A stretch of DNA of 11,136 nt, taken from Cocleimonas sp. (lineage in GTDB: Bacteria; Pseudomonadota; Gammaproteobacteria; Thiotrichales; Thiotrichaceae). The translations under genes and the position numbers were made by a program. Shown piece by piece: positions 1 to 5,819 of this stretch. Each line of letters begins with the position of its first letter. Position 1 is the stretch's first letter. Under the pieces are notes generated by a model, which made no database searches, had not been told where the DNA came from, and saw nothing but the letters and a program-made list of their open reading frames with translations. The DNA is taken from assembly GCA_023146675.1 (NCBI GenBank), contig JAGLBQ010000309.1:1-11136 (forward strand), given 5' to 3'.

Positions 1-416
1 ACGATGAACTGCGTAATACATTAGTACCTATCAATAAAAAATATCCGATTAAAGTACTAATGGATGCGTGCAAGCGCTATATGAAGGGCAAAGCAGCGAG
101 GGAGCGGATTACTATTGAATATGTCATGCTGGATGGAGTTAATGATAGTGATCAGCATGCACGAGAATTAATTTACACGTTAAAAAATATTCCTTGCAAA
201 GTAAATTTAATACCCTTTAATCCTTTTCCTGATACCCGTTATAAACGATCATCATCAAAACGTATTAATGCATTCAGAGATATGCTTATTGCATCAGGGT
301 TGATTGTTGTTACAAGAAGAACACGAGGTGATGATATTGATGCTGCCTGTGGACAACTAGCAGGGCAGGTTAATGATCGTAGCCGTAGGGAAATTCACTT
401 TGCTCGTATTGAGTAA
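1..416 (+). CDS. rlmN: RlmN, 23S rRNA/tRNA adenine-C2 methyltransferase (3' part only)
   Basis: Only the C-terminal part of the gene is present; the reading frame is open from base 3 and the start lies left of the window. RlmN is a radical-SAM enzyme that methylates C2 of A2503 in 23S rRNA and of A37 in some tRNAs. The radical-SAM CxxxCxxC cluster would be upstream and is not visible. What is visible matches the C-terminal half of the E. coli protein closely: VPINKKYPI, RITIEYVMLDGVND, KVNLIPFNPFP and TRGDDIDAACGQLAG. The cysteine in the last motif (codon 348-350) corresponds to the methyl-carrying catalytic Cys355 of E. coli, so the part seen looks functional. The tail after NDRSRR is short, ending ARIE. 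It is followed by pilF after about 115 bases, the common gammaproteobacterial order. Identity is very secure; only the missing 5' part is unknown. Confidence 0.96.
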   Translation, partial: DELRNTLVPINKKYPIKVLMDACKRYMKGKAARERITIEYVMLDGVNDSDQHARELIYTLKNIPCKVNLIPFNPFPDTRYKRSSSKRINAFRDMLIASGLIVVTRRTRGDDIDAACGQLAGQVNDRSRREIHFARIE

Positions 417-440
417 GGAAAAACTTCCTTTCTAAAGGAA
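415..440 (+). terminator. Weak hairpin pair overlapping the rlmN stop codon
   Basis: Three arms lie in a row: AAGGAA (415-420), TTCCTTT (425-431) and AAAGGAA (434-440). The middle arm can pair with either the first (6 bp, 4-base loop) or the third (about 6 bp after opening a tight loop). The first arm includes the last two bases of the rlmN stop codon. There is no real T-tract after either stem, so this could be a weak or attenuating 3' end at best. The pairing is seen in the sequence; the function is a guess. Confidence 0.25.
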
Positions 441-457
441 TGCACACAAAATAACAT

Positions 458-491
458 CCAAATTATAACTTATCTTTGCATTATAATTTGG
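458..491. repeat. Perfect 11-bp inverted repeat upstream of pilF
   Basis: CCAAATTATAA (458-468) and TTATAATTTGG (481-491) are exact reverse complements separated by 12 bases. The element lies in the rlmN-pilF gap, about 40 bases before the preferred pilF ATG. It is not followed by a T-run, so it is not a standard intrinsic terminator. It could be an operator, a leader hairpin in the pilF mRNA, or a chance AT-rich palindrome. The right arm also contains TATAAT (482-487), which could serve as a -10 hexamer, but I see no convincing -35. Confidence 0.5.
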
Positions 492-531
492 GATATTGTC
501 CCTGCTTGCCTCCCAAGAGACTTTAAAAACA

Positions 532-1272
532 ATGTTACTAATAATAATAAAAAACAACATCAAAACCCTCTTTCCTATACTTATTATCAGTATCTCGCTT
601 GGGGTTGTGGGTGGCTGTAGCTCCCAAAGCAAAAAAGTAGATCGTCAAAGCGCTGCAAATTATAATGCCCAACTTGGAGTAAAGTATTTACAAGCAGGAC
701 GCTTAAAGTTAGCCAATGGCAAATTGGTAAAAGCACTAAAACAGGATCCTGAATCTAGCTCTGTAAATCATTATTATGCTCTTTTACAACAAAAACTAGG
801 CGATAATAAAACGGCAGACAAACATTTTAAAAAAGCAGTTAAGCTTGATCACAAAGACCCTGAGTTGTTAAATAATTATGGCTCTCATCTTTGCCAGACA
901 GGTCATTATGTTAAGGCTGTGGAACATTTTGATCTTGCAGCACAAAGCCCTTTTTATACAACACCCGAGTTTGCCTATACAAACTCTGGCATTTGTTTGC
1001 GCAAGATGCGTGATCATTCAGGGGCAGAGATGTATTTTCGCAAAGCATTACAAAAAAATACTGATTTTGGCTCTGCCCTATTCCAAATGGCAAAATTGAA
1101 CTATGATCAGGGCAATTTTGCAAAAGCACAGGCTTTTTTATTACGTTATGATGAAAAAAACCAACCAGCAGTGGAATCATTAGCGTTATGTACTAAAATT
1201 AATACACGTTTGGGAGAAACTGCTAAAGCAGAATCCTGCACAGAGAAAAAATTTCGTTTACTTTCAAGATAA
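532..1272 (+). CDS. pilW: PilF/PilW, type IV pilus biogenesis TPR lipoprotein
   Basis: Outer-membrane lipoprotein that pilots the PilQ secretin to the outer membrane and supports its assembly in type IV pilus systems (PilF in Pseudomonas, PilW elsewhere). The product is 246 residues from ATG 532, close to the usual size of about 250. The N-terminus has lysines, a hydrophobic run (about 13-26) and a lipobox ending VVGGC, with Cys29 as the lipidation site. The rest is a series of about five TPR-like units (roughly 41-213) with typical patterns such as YNAQLGVKYLQAGRL, LLNNYGSHLCQTGHY and ALFQMAKLNYDQGNF. A longer frame begins at TTG 496, but that would place 12 extra residues ahead of the signal peptide, so ATG 532 is preferred. 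Its Shine-Dalgarno is poor (AAGAGA, far upstream). Position between rlmN and rodZ is the conserved context for this gene. Confidence 0.92.
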   Translation: MLLIIIKNNIKTLFPILIISISLGVVGGCSSQSKKVDRQSAANYNAQLGVKYLQAGRLKLANGKLVKALKQDPESSSVNHYYALLQQKLGDNKTADKHFKKAVKLDHKDPELLNNYGSHLCQTGHYVKAVEHFDLAAQSPFYTTPEFAYTNSGICLRKMRDHSGAEMYFRKALQKNTDFGSALFQMAKLNYDQGNFAKAQAFLLRYDEKNQPAVESLALCTKINTRLGETAKAESCTEKKFRLLSR

Positions 1273-1297
1273 TCATCAAAGATAAATAAGGGTAGTG

Positions 1298-1327
1298 TTG
1301 ATATAATCAATTATTATTTGATATTCT
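1298..1327 (+). promoter_or_regulatory. Candidate sigma-70 promoter for the rodZ-hisS-yfgM-bamB operon
   Basis: TTGATA (1298-1303, 5 of 6 to the -35 consensus) is followed after 18 bases by TATTCT (1322-1327, 4 of 6 to the -10 consensus). It lies in the 123-base gap between pilF and rodZ, about 70 bases before the rodZ start. The surroundings are AT-rich, so chance matches are likely; readthrough from pilF is equally possible. Confidence 0.33.
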
Positions 1328-1395
1328 AGAAGATTGCAAGGAATGCAAATATTTAGAATAAATTCACATACCTACTCATAATAAGGCTACGGCTA

Positions 1396-2424
1396 ATGTC
1401 AGACTCACAAATAGAATCAAAAAAACAACAAACAAAAGAAGAGACACAAGGGAATCTCGGCTCACTGTTAAAAAGTTATAGAGAACAAAATGGTCATGAT
1501 GTATATGAAGTTGCGGAAGCACTTTGTTTATCACCTGAAATTATCACCTCATTAGAAGAGGAAAATTTTGACTCACTACCAGAACCTCCCTATGTACGTG
1601 GCTACCTACGTAGCTACGCTAAATTTTCCAATATTGATCCGCAAAAAATAATCGAACTTTACGAAGCACAACGCGGTGCAGACCCTCAGGATTTAGAATA
1701 TCATTTTAAACCTAATCGTAGTAATTTAGCAAAACCCGCTGTCTCAGCTAGCGCAATACGTTTGGGCTTAATTGCTTTATTATTAGTTGGGTTAGCGGCC
1801 CTTAGCATGATTCCTGCGGTTAATAGCTGGATCACTGACACATGGAGTGGATTTTCTAAACAAACAGCAGACAAAAATTATGCTGGCGCAGAGCCCATCG
1901 CTGCTGAAAATCAATTTACACTGCCTGCTCCTCTACCTGGAGATGAAGCAATTGATCAGGCTAGTGCTGAGTTATCTAATAATGATGCTACGACTACAAA
2001 CAGTAGTACTGATCAAGACCCTAAAGGTGAAAAAAAACAAATAGATACTACTCAAAATAGCATCAATAATACACTTGCTGAAAAAGAGCCAGATACTCCG
2101 ACAAGTACAGAAAATGCGGATGCGGATGCGCAAACTACAGATACAAAAACTATCGATAATACCGTAGAAGCACCAGAAACTAAGGATGGCACTAAACTAA
2201 AATTTGTCTTCAAAAAAGAAGTCTGGATGCGTATTAAAGATAAAAAGAGAAAGACTGTTTTTGAGTCGCTCTCTCCCGCAGGTGATGAAAAAGAAATCAC
2301 ACTTAAAAAACCAATGACCTTCCGTATTGGCAATGCACAAGGCGTTGAAATTTACGTTGAAGGAAAACGACTTGATATAGCCGCATTTACGACAGGAAGT
2401 GTGGCTAATTTCACGATAGAATAA
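1396..2424 (+). CDS. rodZ: RodZ, cell-shape protein with N-terminal HTH, one TM and DUF4115
   Basis: Bitopic inner-membrane protein that links MreB filaments to the peptidoglycan elongation machinery and helps set rod shape. Domains are in the standard order: a cytoplasmic Xre/Cro-like helix-turn-helix (about 20-90, with LGSLLKSYRE, VAEALCLSPEIITSLEE and the family hallmark PYVRGYLRSYAKF); one transmembrane helix (about 120-142); a long, low-complexity periplasmic linker rich in Thr, Asp, Asn and Ala (about 155-265); and a C-terminal beta-domain (DUF4115, about 268-340, with VWMRIKDKKRKTVFES and FRIGNAQGVEIYVEG). The length of 342 is typical (E. coli 337). ATG 1396 has AAGG nine bases upstream. 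hisS begins four bases after the stop, so the genes are presumably cotranscribed. In many gammaproteobacteria ispG sits between them, but not here. Confidence 0.95.
   Translation: MSDSQIESKKQQTKEETQGNLGSLLKSYREQNGHDVYEVAEALCLSPEIITSLEEENFDSLPEPPYVRGYLRSYAKFSNIDPQKIIELYEAQRGADPQDLEYHFKPNRSNLAKPAVSASAIRLGLIALLLVGLAALSMIPAVNSWITDTWSGFSKQTADKNYAGAEPIAAENQFTLPAPLPGDEAIDQASAELSNNDATTTNSSTDQDPKGEKKQIDTTQNSINNTLAEKEPDTPTSTENADADAQTTDTKTIDNTVEAPETKDGTKLKFVFKKEVWMRIKDKKRKTVFESLSPAGDEKEITLKKPMTFRIGNAQGVEIYVEGKRLDIAAFTTGSVANFTIE
2115..2130 (+). repeat. Short TGCGGA tandem repeat within the rodZ linker
   Basis: TGCGGA occurs twice followed by TGCG, encoding an Ala-Asp alternation (ADADA, about residues 241-245) in the periplasmic linker of RodZ. 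With a 6-base unit, gain or loss of a copy would stay in frame. It is too short to be called a phase-variable tract. Confidence 0.4.
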
Positions 2425-2428
2425 GGGT

Positions 2429-3709
2429 ATGGCAAAAAACATTCAATCTATACGAGGAATGCATGACATTCTTCCTTCCCAGTCTGCTTCTTGGCAATAT
2501 CTAGAAGCGACGGTACGTGCATTATTTAATAGCTATGGCTATCGCGAATTGCGCACGCCTATTATTGAACCTACCGAACTTTTCTCACGTGGTATTGGTG
2601 AAGTCACTGATATTGTTGAAAAAGAAATGTATACTTTTGCTGATCGCAATGGTGATAGTCTCTCAATGCGCCCAGAAGGTACGGCGAGTTGCGTACGTGC
2701 AGGTATTCAGCATGGATTATTACACAATCAGCAACAGCGCATTTGGTATACAGGGGCTATGTTTCGCCATGAGCGCCCACAGAAAGGTCGTTATCGCCAA
2801 TTTTATCAAGCAGGTATTGAGACTTATGGCATTGCAACACCTGATATTGATGCAGAAGTCATTGCCGTTGGTGCGCGCCTATGGAAGCAACTTGGACTTA
2901 ATGGTATTAAATTACAATTAAATACGCTAGGCAGTGATGAAGCACGACAAAAATATCGAGATGTACTCATTGACTATTTTTCTGCACATGAAGACCAATT
3001 AGATGATGATTCAAAACGGCGTTTGCATAAGAATCCATTGCGCATTCTTGATACAAAAAATCCTAATTTAAAAGAGTTAGTCGCTGCTGCACCTAACTTA
3101 ATGGACTACCTAGATGATGAGTCCAAACAACATTTTGATGGCTTGTGCGCGCGTCTAGATATTATGGGTGTAGCGTATGATATTAATCCACGCTTAGTTC
3201 GCGGTATTGATTACTATAACCGCACCGTATTTGAATGGGTGACAGAGGAACTTGGCGCTCAAGGAACGGTCTGCGCAGGTGGACGTTATGATGGCTTAGT
3301 AAAGCAATTAGGTGGGCGTGCAACCCCTGCCTGTGGTTTTGGCATTGGTTTAGAACGTTTACTTTTATTAATGGAAGCGCAAGAAATACAAATACCTGCA
3401 TTAACACCTGATGTTTATCTTGTGTTGGCAGGTGAAGAGGCACAAATTGCAGGGGTTAAGCTTGCGGAGTCATTGCGTGACTCACAAGTCAACTTATCAT
3501 TACAAAGCAATGTGGCAGCAGGAAGCTTTAAAGCACAGATAAAACGTGCGGATAAGTCAGGTGCAGAATATGCATTTATTCTTGGTGGTAGTGAAGTAGA
3601 AGAAAATACAATCACCATCAAGGCATTACGGTCAAGTGAGGAACAACAAACAATCCCACAAGATCAACTAGATAATTTTATTAAAGAAATCATATTCAAG
3701 GGGAAGTAA
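2429..3709 (+). CDS. hisS: HisS, histidyl-tRNA synthetase
   Basis: Class II aminoacyl-tRNA synthetase that charges tRNA-His in the cytoplasm. At 426 residues it is almost the E. coli length (424). All expected signatures are present in order: the N-terminal RGMHDILP (9-16); motif 1 region RTPIIEPTELFSRGIGE (42-58); RPEGTA (81-86); motif 2 MFRHERPQKGRYRQF (111-125); the histidine-specific LVRGIDYYNRTVFEW (256-270) with the catalytic Arg258; AGGRYDGLVKQLGG (283-296); and motif 3 GFGIGLERLL (303-312). The anticodon-binding domain follows (about 327-420), ending with FILGGSEVEENTITIK. No key residue is missing. The start is ATG 2429 with AAGGG just upstream inside the end of rodZ, giving a rather short spacer that suggests translational coupling. 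yfgM starts on the base after the stop codon. Confidence 0.98.
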   Translation: MAKNIQSIRGMHDILPSQSASWQYLEATVRALFNSYGYRELRTPIIEPTELFSRGIGEVTDIVEKEMYTFADRNGDSLSMRPEGTASCVRAGIQHGLLHNQQQRIWYTGAMFRHERPQKGRYRQFYQAGIETYGIATPDIDAEVIAVGARLWKQLGLNGIKLQLNTLGSDEARQKYRDVLIDYFSAHEDQLDDDSKRRLHKNPLRILDTKNPNLKELVAAAPNLMDYLDDESKQHFDGLCARLDIMGVAYDINPRLVRGIDYYNRTVFEWVTEELGAQGTVCAGGRYDGLVKQLGGRATPACGFGIGLERLLLLMEAQEIQIPALTPDVYLVLAGEEAQIAGVKLAESLRDSQVNLSLQSNVAAGSFKAQIKRADKSGAEYAFILGGSEVEENTITIKALRSSEEQQTIPQDQLDNFIKEIIFKGK

Positions 3710-4327
3710 ATGGCCGATTTAATGACTAGCTTAAAGACAGACGAAGAGAAAGCAGAAGAAATAAAACGTTGGTGGAAAGATAACGGTACGTCTGTTTTAG
3801 CGGGTGTTGCAATAGCCGTTGCTGGCACCTTTGGATGGCAGCAATGGCAATCCCATCAAGCTAACCAATCTAAAGAGGCATCTGCTCTTTTCTCACAAAT
3901 CACTAATGGCACAACCATTGATATAGCAGGTACAATCAAGACGCTTGAAAGTGATTATAGCGCAACACCATATGCTGCTTTTGCATCAATGGAAAAAGCC
4001 AAAACTGAAAAAGATAATAAAATAGCGATTGAAGCATTACGTGCTGCAGCTGATTCTAAGCAAGTTAATGTTTCTCGAATCGCTAAGCTACGCCTAACTC
4101 GTGCACTTATTGTGGAGGGGCAGCTTGATAAAGCGGCTTCGCTACTTAAAGAAAAATTACCTTCTGCTTATACTTCACTCGTTGAAGAGTTAAAAGGTGA
4201 TCTACATTTGGCTAAAAAAGAAATTGATCAAGCACGTCAATCCTATGATCGTGCCATACTAAGCGCAGGCAGAGATTCGGTTGATTTTCTAAAAATGAAG
4301 CGCAATAATCTTGGTGAAGGAGCATAA
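3710..4327 (+). CDS. yfgM: YfgM, ancillary SecYEG translocon / periplasmic chaperone-network protein
   Basis: Inner-membrane protein with a large periplasmic TPR-like domain. In E. coli it associates with SecYEG and PpiD and aids passage of proteins to the periplasmic chaperones. The product is 205 residues (E. coli 206). Visible parts are a short cytoplasmic segment containing EEKAEEIKRWWKDNG (12-26), characteristic of the family; one transmembrane helix (about 27-46, LAGVAIAVAGTFGWQQW); and an alpha-helical periplasmic region with TPR-type repeats (for example RLTRALIVEGQLDKAASLL and ELKGDLHLAKKEIDQARQSY). The ATG follows the hisS stop directly, and an AGGGGA Shine-Dalgarno (3699-3704) lies within the last codons of hisS, so the pair is coupled. 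bamB follows six bases after its stop. The position between hisS and bamB is fully conserved context. Confidence 0.94.
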   Translation: MADLMTSLKTDEEKAEEIKRWWKDNGTSVLAGVAIAVAGTFGWQQWQSHQANQSKEASALFSQITNGTTIDIAGTIKTLESDYSATPYAAFASMEKAKTEKDNKIAIEALRAAADSKQVNVSRIAKLRLTRALIVEGQLDKAASLLKEKLPSAYTSLVEELKGDLHLAKKEIDQARQSYDRAILSAGRDSVDFLKMKRNNLGEGA

Positions 4328-4333
4328 GTCCTA

Positions 4334-5515
4334 GTGAATAAACGACTATCAATATTAAAGCCACTTCTATTTGTGACACCCCTCTTATTTGGTCTACAGG
4401 GGTGTAGTGGACAAGGTGTGCTTGGTAGTCAGCTATTTTCACAACAAGAAAAAATTACTCCCTTAAAGCTATTAAAAGACGTTAAACCAACCATCGCGCT
4501 GAAAATACTATGGAAAGTAGAGACTGGTAGCGCTTCTATCAATAGCAAAATACATCCCTTTATTAGTGATGACTCCATTATTGTTGCAGGCGGTACTAAT
4601 GTAAGCGCATGGAATAAAAATTCAGGCAAATCAATCTGGAAAAGTAGTATTGATGAAAATATTAGCGGTGGCGTAAATGGCGGTAACGGCATTGTATTTT
4701 TAGGAACAGACCACGGCAATGCACTTGCTTTAGATGAAAAAACAGGTAAGACATTATGGATCAAACATTTAAGTGCTGAAATATTAAGTGTTTCTGCATC
4801 AAAAAACGGACGCGTCGTATTCCGCACTATTGATGGTAAACTACATGGTCTATCAATCAAAACGGGTGATATTGCTTGGCAACAACAACAATTAACACCT
4901 GTACTTTCACTTTATGGTGCAAGCATTCCTGTTCTCGTCGGTCCATATGTTATTGCTGGATTTGATAACGGCAAGCTGGCTGCCTATGAATTACAAAAAG
5001 GATCGCCTGTATGGGAGGCAACTTTGACGCTTCCTCGTGGTGATAATGAACTTGACCGTATGGTGGATGTTGATGGCAAACTAAAAGCCCTTGGTAGCGC
5101 AATGTTTGCTACTAGTTTTCATGGACGAGTTTCTGGTGTTGATTTAAAAACAGGTAAAATTCATTGGGCTAAAAAGCACTCATCCTATACAGGTGCTGAT
5201 GCGAATCTTGAGGGCGTTTATACTGCTGATGAAGCGGGTAGAATTTGGAGATTAGAACCACAAACAGGCAACCCTATGTTTAAAATAGATGACCTTATGC
5301 GTAGGGAGCCGACAACTCCTACTCTAATCAATTCAAATTTAATTGTAGTTGGTGATAAAAAAGGTAATTTACACTTTATTAATACAAATAATGGACAATT
5401 TGTAGCACGTATAAAGGCTGATAAGGCAGGGTATAATATTGCTTCAAAAGTAGATGGGAATAAAGTCTATAGCTTGGGGCGTGGTGGGTTATTGACAGTA
5501 ATAATGGTTCAATAA
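4334..5515 (+). CDS. bamB: BamB, outer-membrane protein assembly lipoprotein
   Basis: Lipoprotein subunit of the BAM complex, which folds beta-barrel proteins into the outer membrane; BamB forms an eight-bladed propeller that binds BamA. The product is 393 residues (E. coli 392). It begins at GTG 4334; AAGGAG (4317-4322) is 11 bases upstream, slightly far but the best site, and there is no better in-frame start. The signal peptide has MNKRLSILK then a hydrophobic run and lipobox LQGC with Cys24 as the acylated residue. The mature part carries repeated PQQ-like blades seen as G-x-W or WK motifs: SAWNKNSGKSIWKSS, ALDEKTGKTLWIKHL, GLSIKTGDIAWQQQ, AYELQKGSPVWEATL and GVDLKTGKIHWAKKH. The segment LTLPRGDNELDRMVDVDGK is highly typical of BamB. 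It is the last gene of the operon; der, the usual next gene, is absent. Confidence 0.96.
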   Translation: MNKRLSILKPLLFVTPLLFGLQGCSGQGVLGSQLFSQQEKITPLKLLKDVKPTIALKILWKVETGSASINSKIHPFISDDSIIVAGGTNVSAWNKNSGKSIWKSSIDENISGGVNGGNGIVFLGTDHGNALALDEKTGKTLWIKHLSAEILSVSASKNGRVVFRTIDGKLHGLSIKTGDIAWQQQQLTPVLSLYGASIPVLVGPYVIAGFDNGKLAAYELQKGSPVWEATLTLPRGDNELDRMVDVDGKLKALGSAMFATSFHGRVSGVDLKTGKIHWAKKHSSYTGADANLEGVYTADEAGRIWRLEPQTGNPMFKIDDLMRREPTTPTLINSNLIVVGDKKGNLHFINTNNGQFVARIKADKAGYNIASKVDGNKVYSLGRGGLLTVIMVQ

Positions 5516-5572
5516 AATCAAGTTGAAAGCTATATAATCGCACAAATAAACAACCACATAGCTACTTTATAA

Positions 5573-5719
5573 CTATTTATCTTCAACTTTTTCTAACGGT
5601 GGAGCAGGTGGTAGTTTTGATAACTTACTTAACTTATAAGCACCCCAGCCAAAAAACCCAACGATAAAAAGTATAGTAAATGTAGTCCAAAAGAACATTT
5701 CTATGGTTGTAAAACTCAT
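5573..5719 (-). CDS. Small single-pass membrane protein of unknown function (48 aa)
   Basis: A short gene on the - strand reading MSFTTIEMFFWTTFTILF followed by IVGFFGWGAYKLSKLSKL and PPAPPLEKVEDK, then TAG. It has one strongly hydrophobic helix (about 8-28) rich in Phe and Trp, a basic juxtamembrane KLSKLSKL pattern and a proline-rich charged tail. The positive residues after the helix suggest an N-out, C-in orientation. The best evidence that it is real is an AGGAGGAG Shine-Dalgarno at the ideal distance (six bases) before ATG 5719. It is convergent with bamB and divergent from pabB. I do not recognise the family. Size and layout resemble small subunits of respiratory complexes such as CcoQ-like proteins, but no oxidase genes are nearby and no diagnostic residue is seen, so this is only a comparison. 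Confidence 0.72.
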   Translation of the reverse strand: MSFTTIEMFFWTTFTILFIVGFFGWGAYKLSKLSKLPPAPPLEKVEDK

Positions 5720-5725
5720 AACGAA

Positions 5726-5733
5726 CTCCTCCT
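5726..5733 (-). promoter_or_regulatory. Strong Shine-Dalgarno of the small membrane-protein gene
   Basis: Read on the - strand this is AGGAGGAG, six bases before the ATG at 5719. It is the best ribosome-binding site in the window and the main reason for calling the short open frame a gene. Confidence 0.7.
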
Positions 5734-5819
5734 AATTATCAAACAATGCTGTTAATACTAACAAAAATTTGATGGTAGCACATTGCGGTAAATCAAGCAC
5801 TAGCACAAAAAGTATAATA

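Noticed and set aside
432..632. A 66-codon - strand open frame covering the rlmN-pilF gap
   Set aside because: It overlaps the pilF signal peptide and the inverted repeat; its hydrophobic stretch is the reverse of the lipoprotein signal. No Shine-Dalgarno.
4429..4860. A 143-codon - strand open frame opposite bamB
   Set aside because: Fully inside bamB, whose lipobox and PQQ blades are clear; no Shine-Dalgarno and no recognisable domain.
5736..5765. Possible - strand promoter TTGTTA-18-GATAAT for the small membrane gene
   Set aside because: The -10 abuts the Shine-Dalgarno, so the transcript would start within or after the ribosome-binding site.
5813..5818. TATAAT as a -10 element for pabB
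   Set aside because: It touches the preferred start codon, so transcription would begin inside the coding region, and no -35 lies at 16-18 bases.
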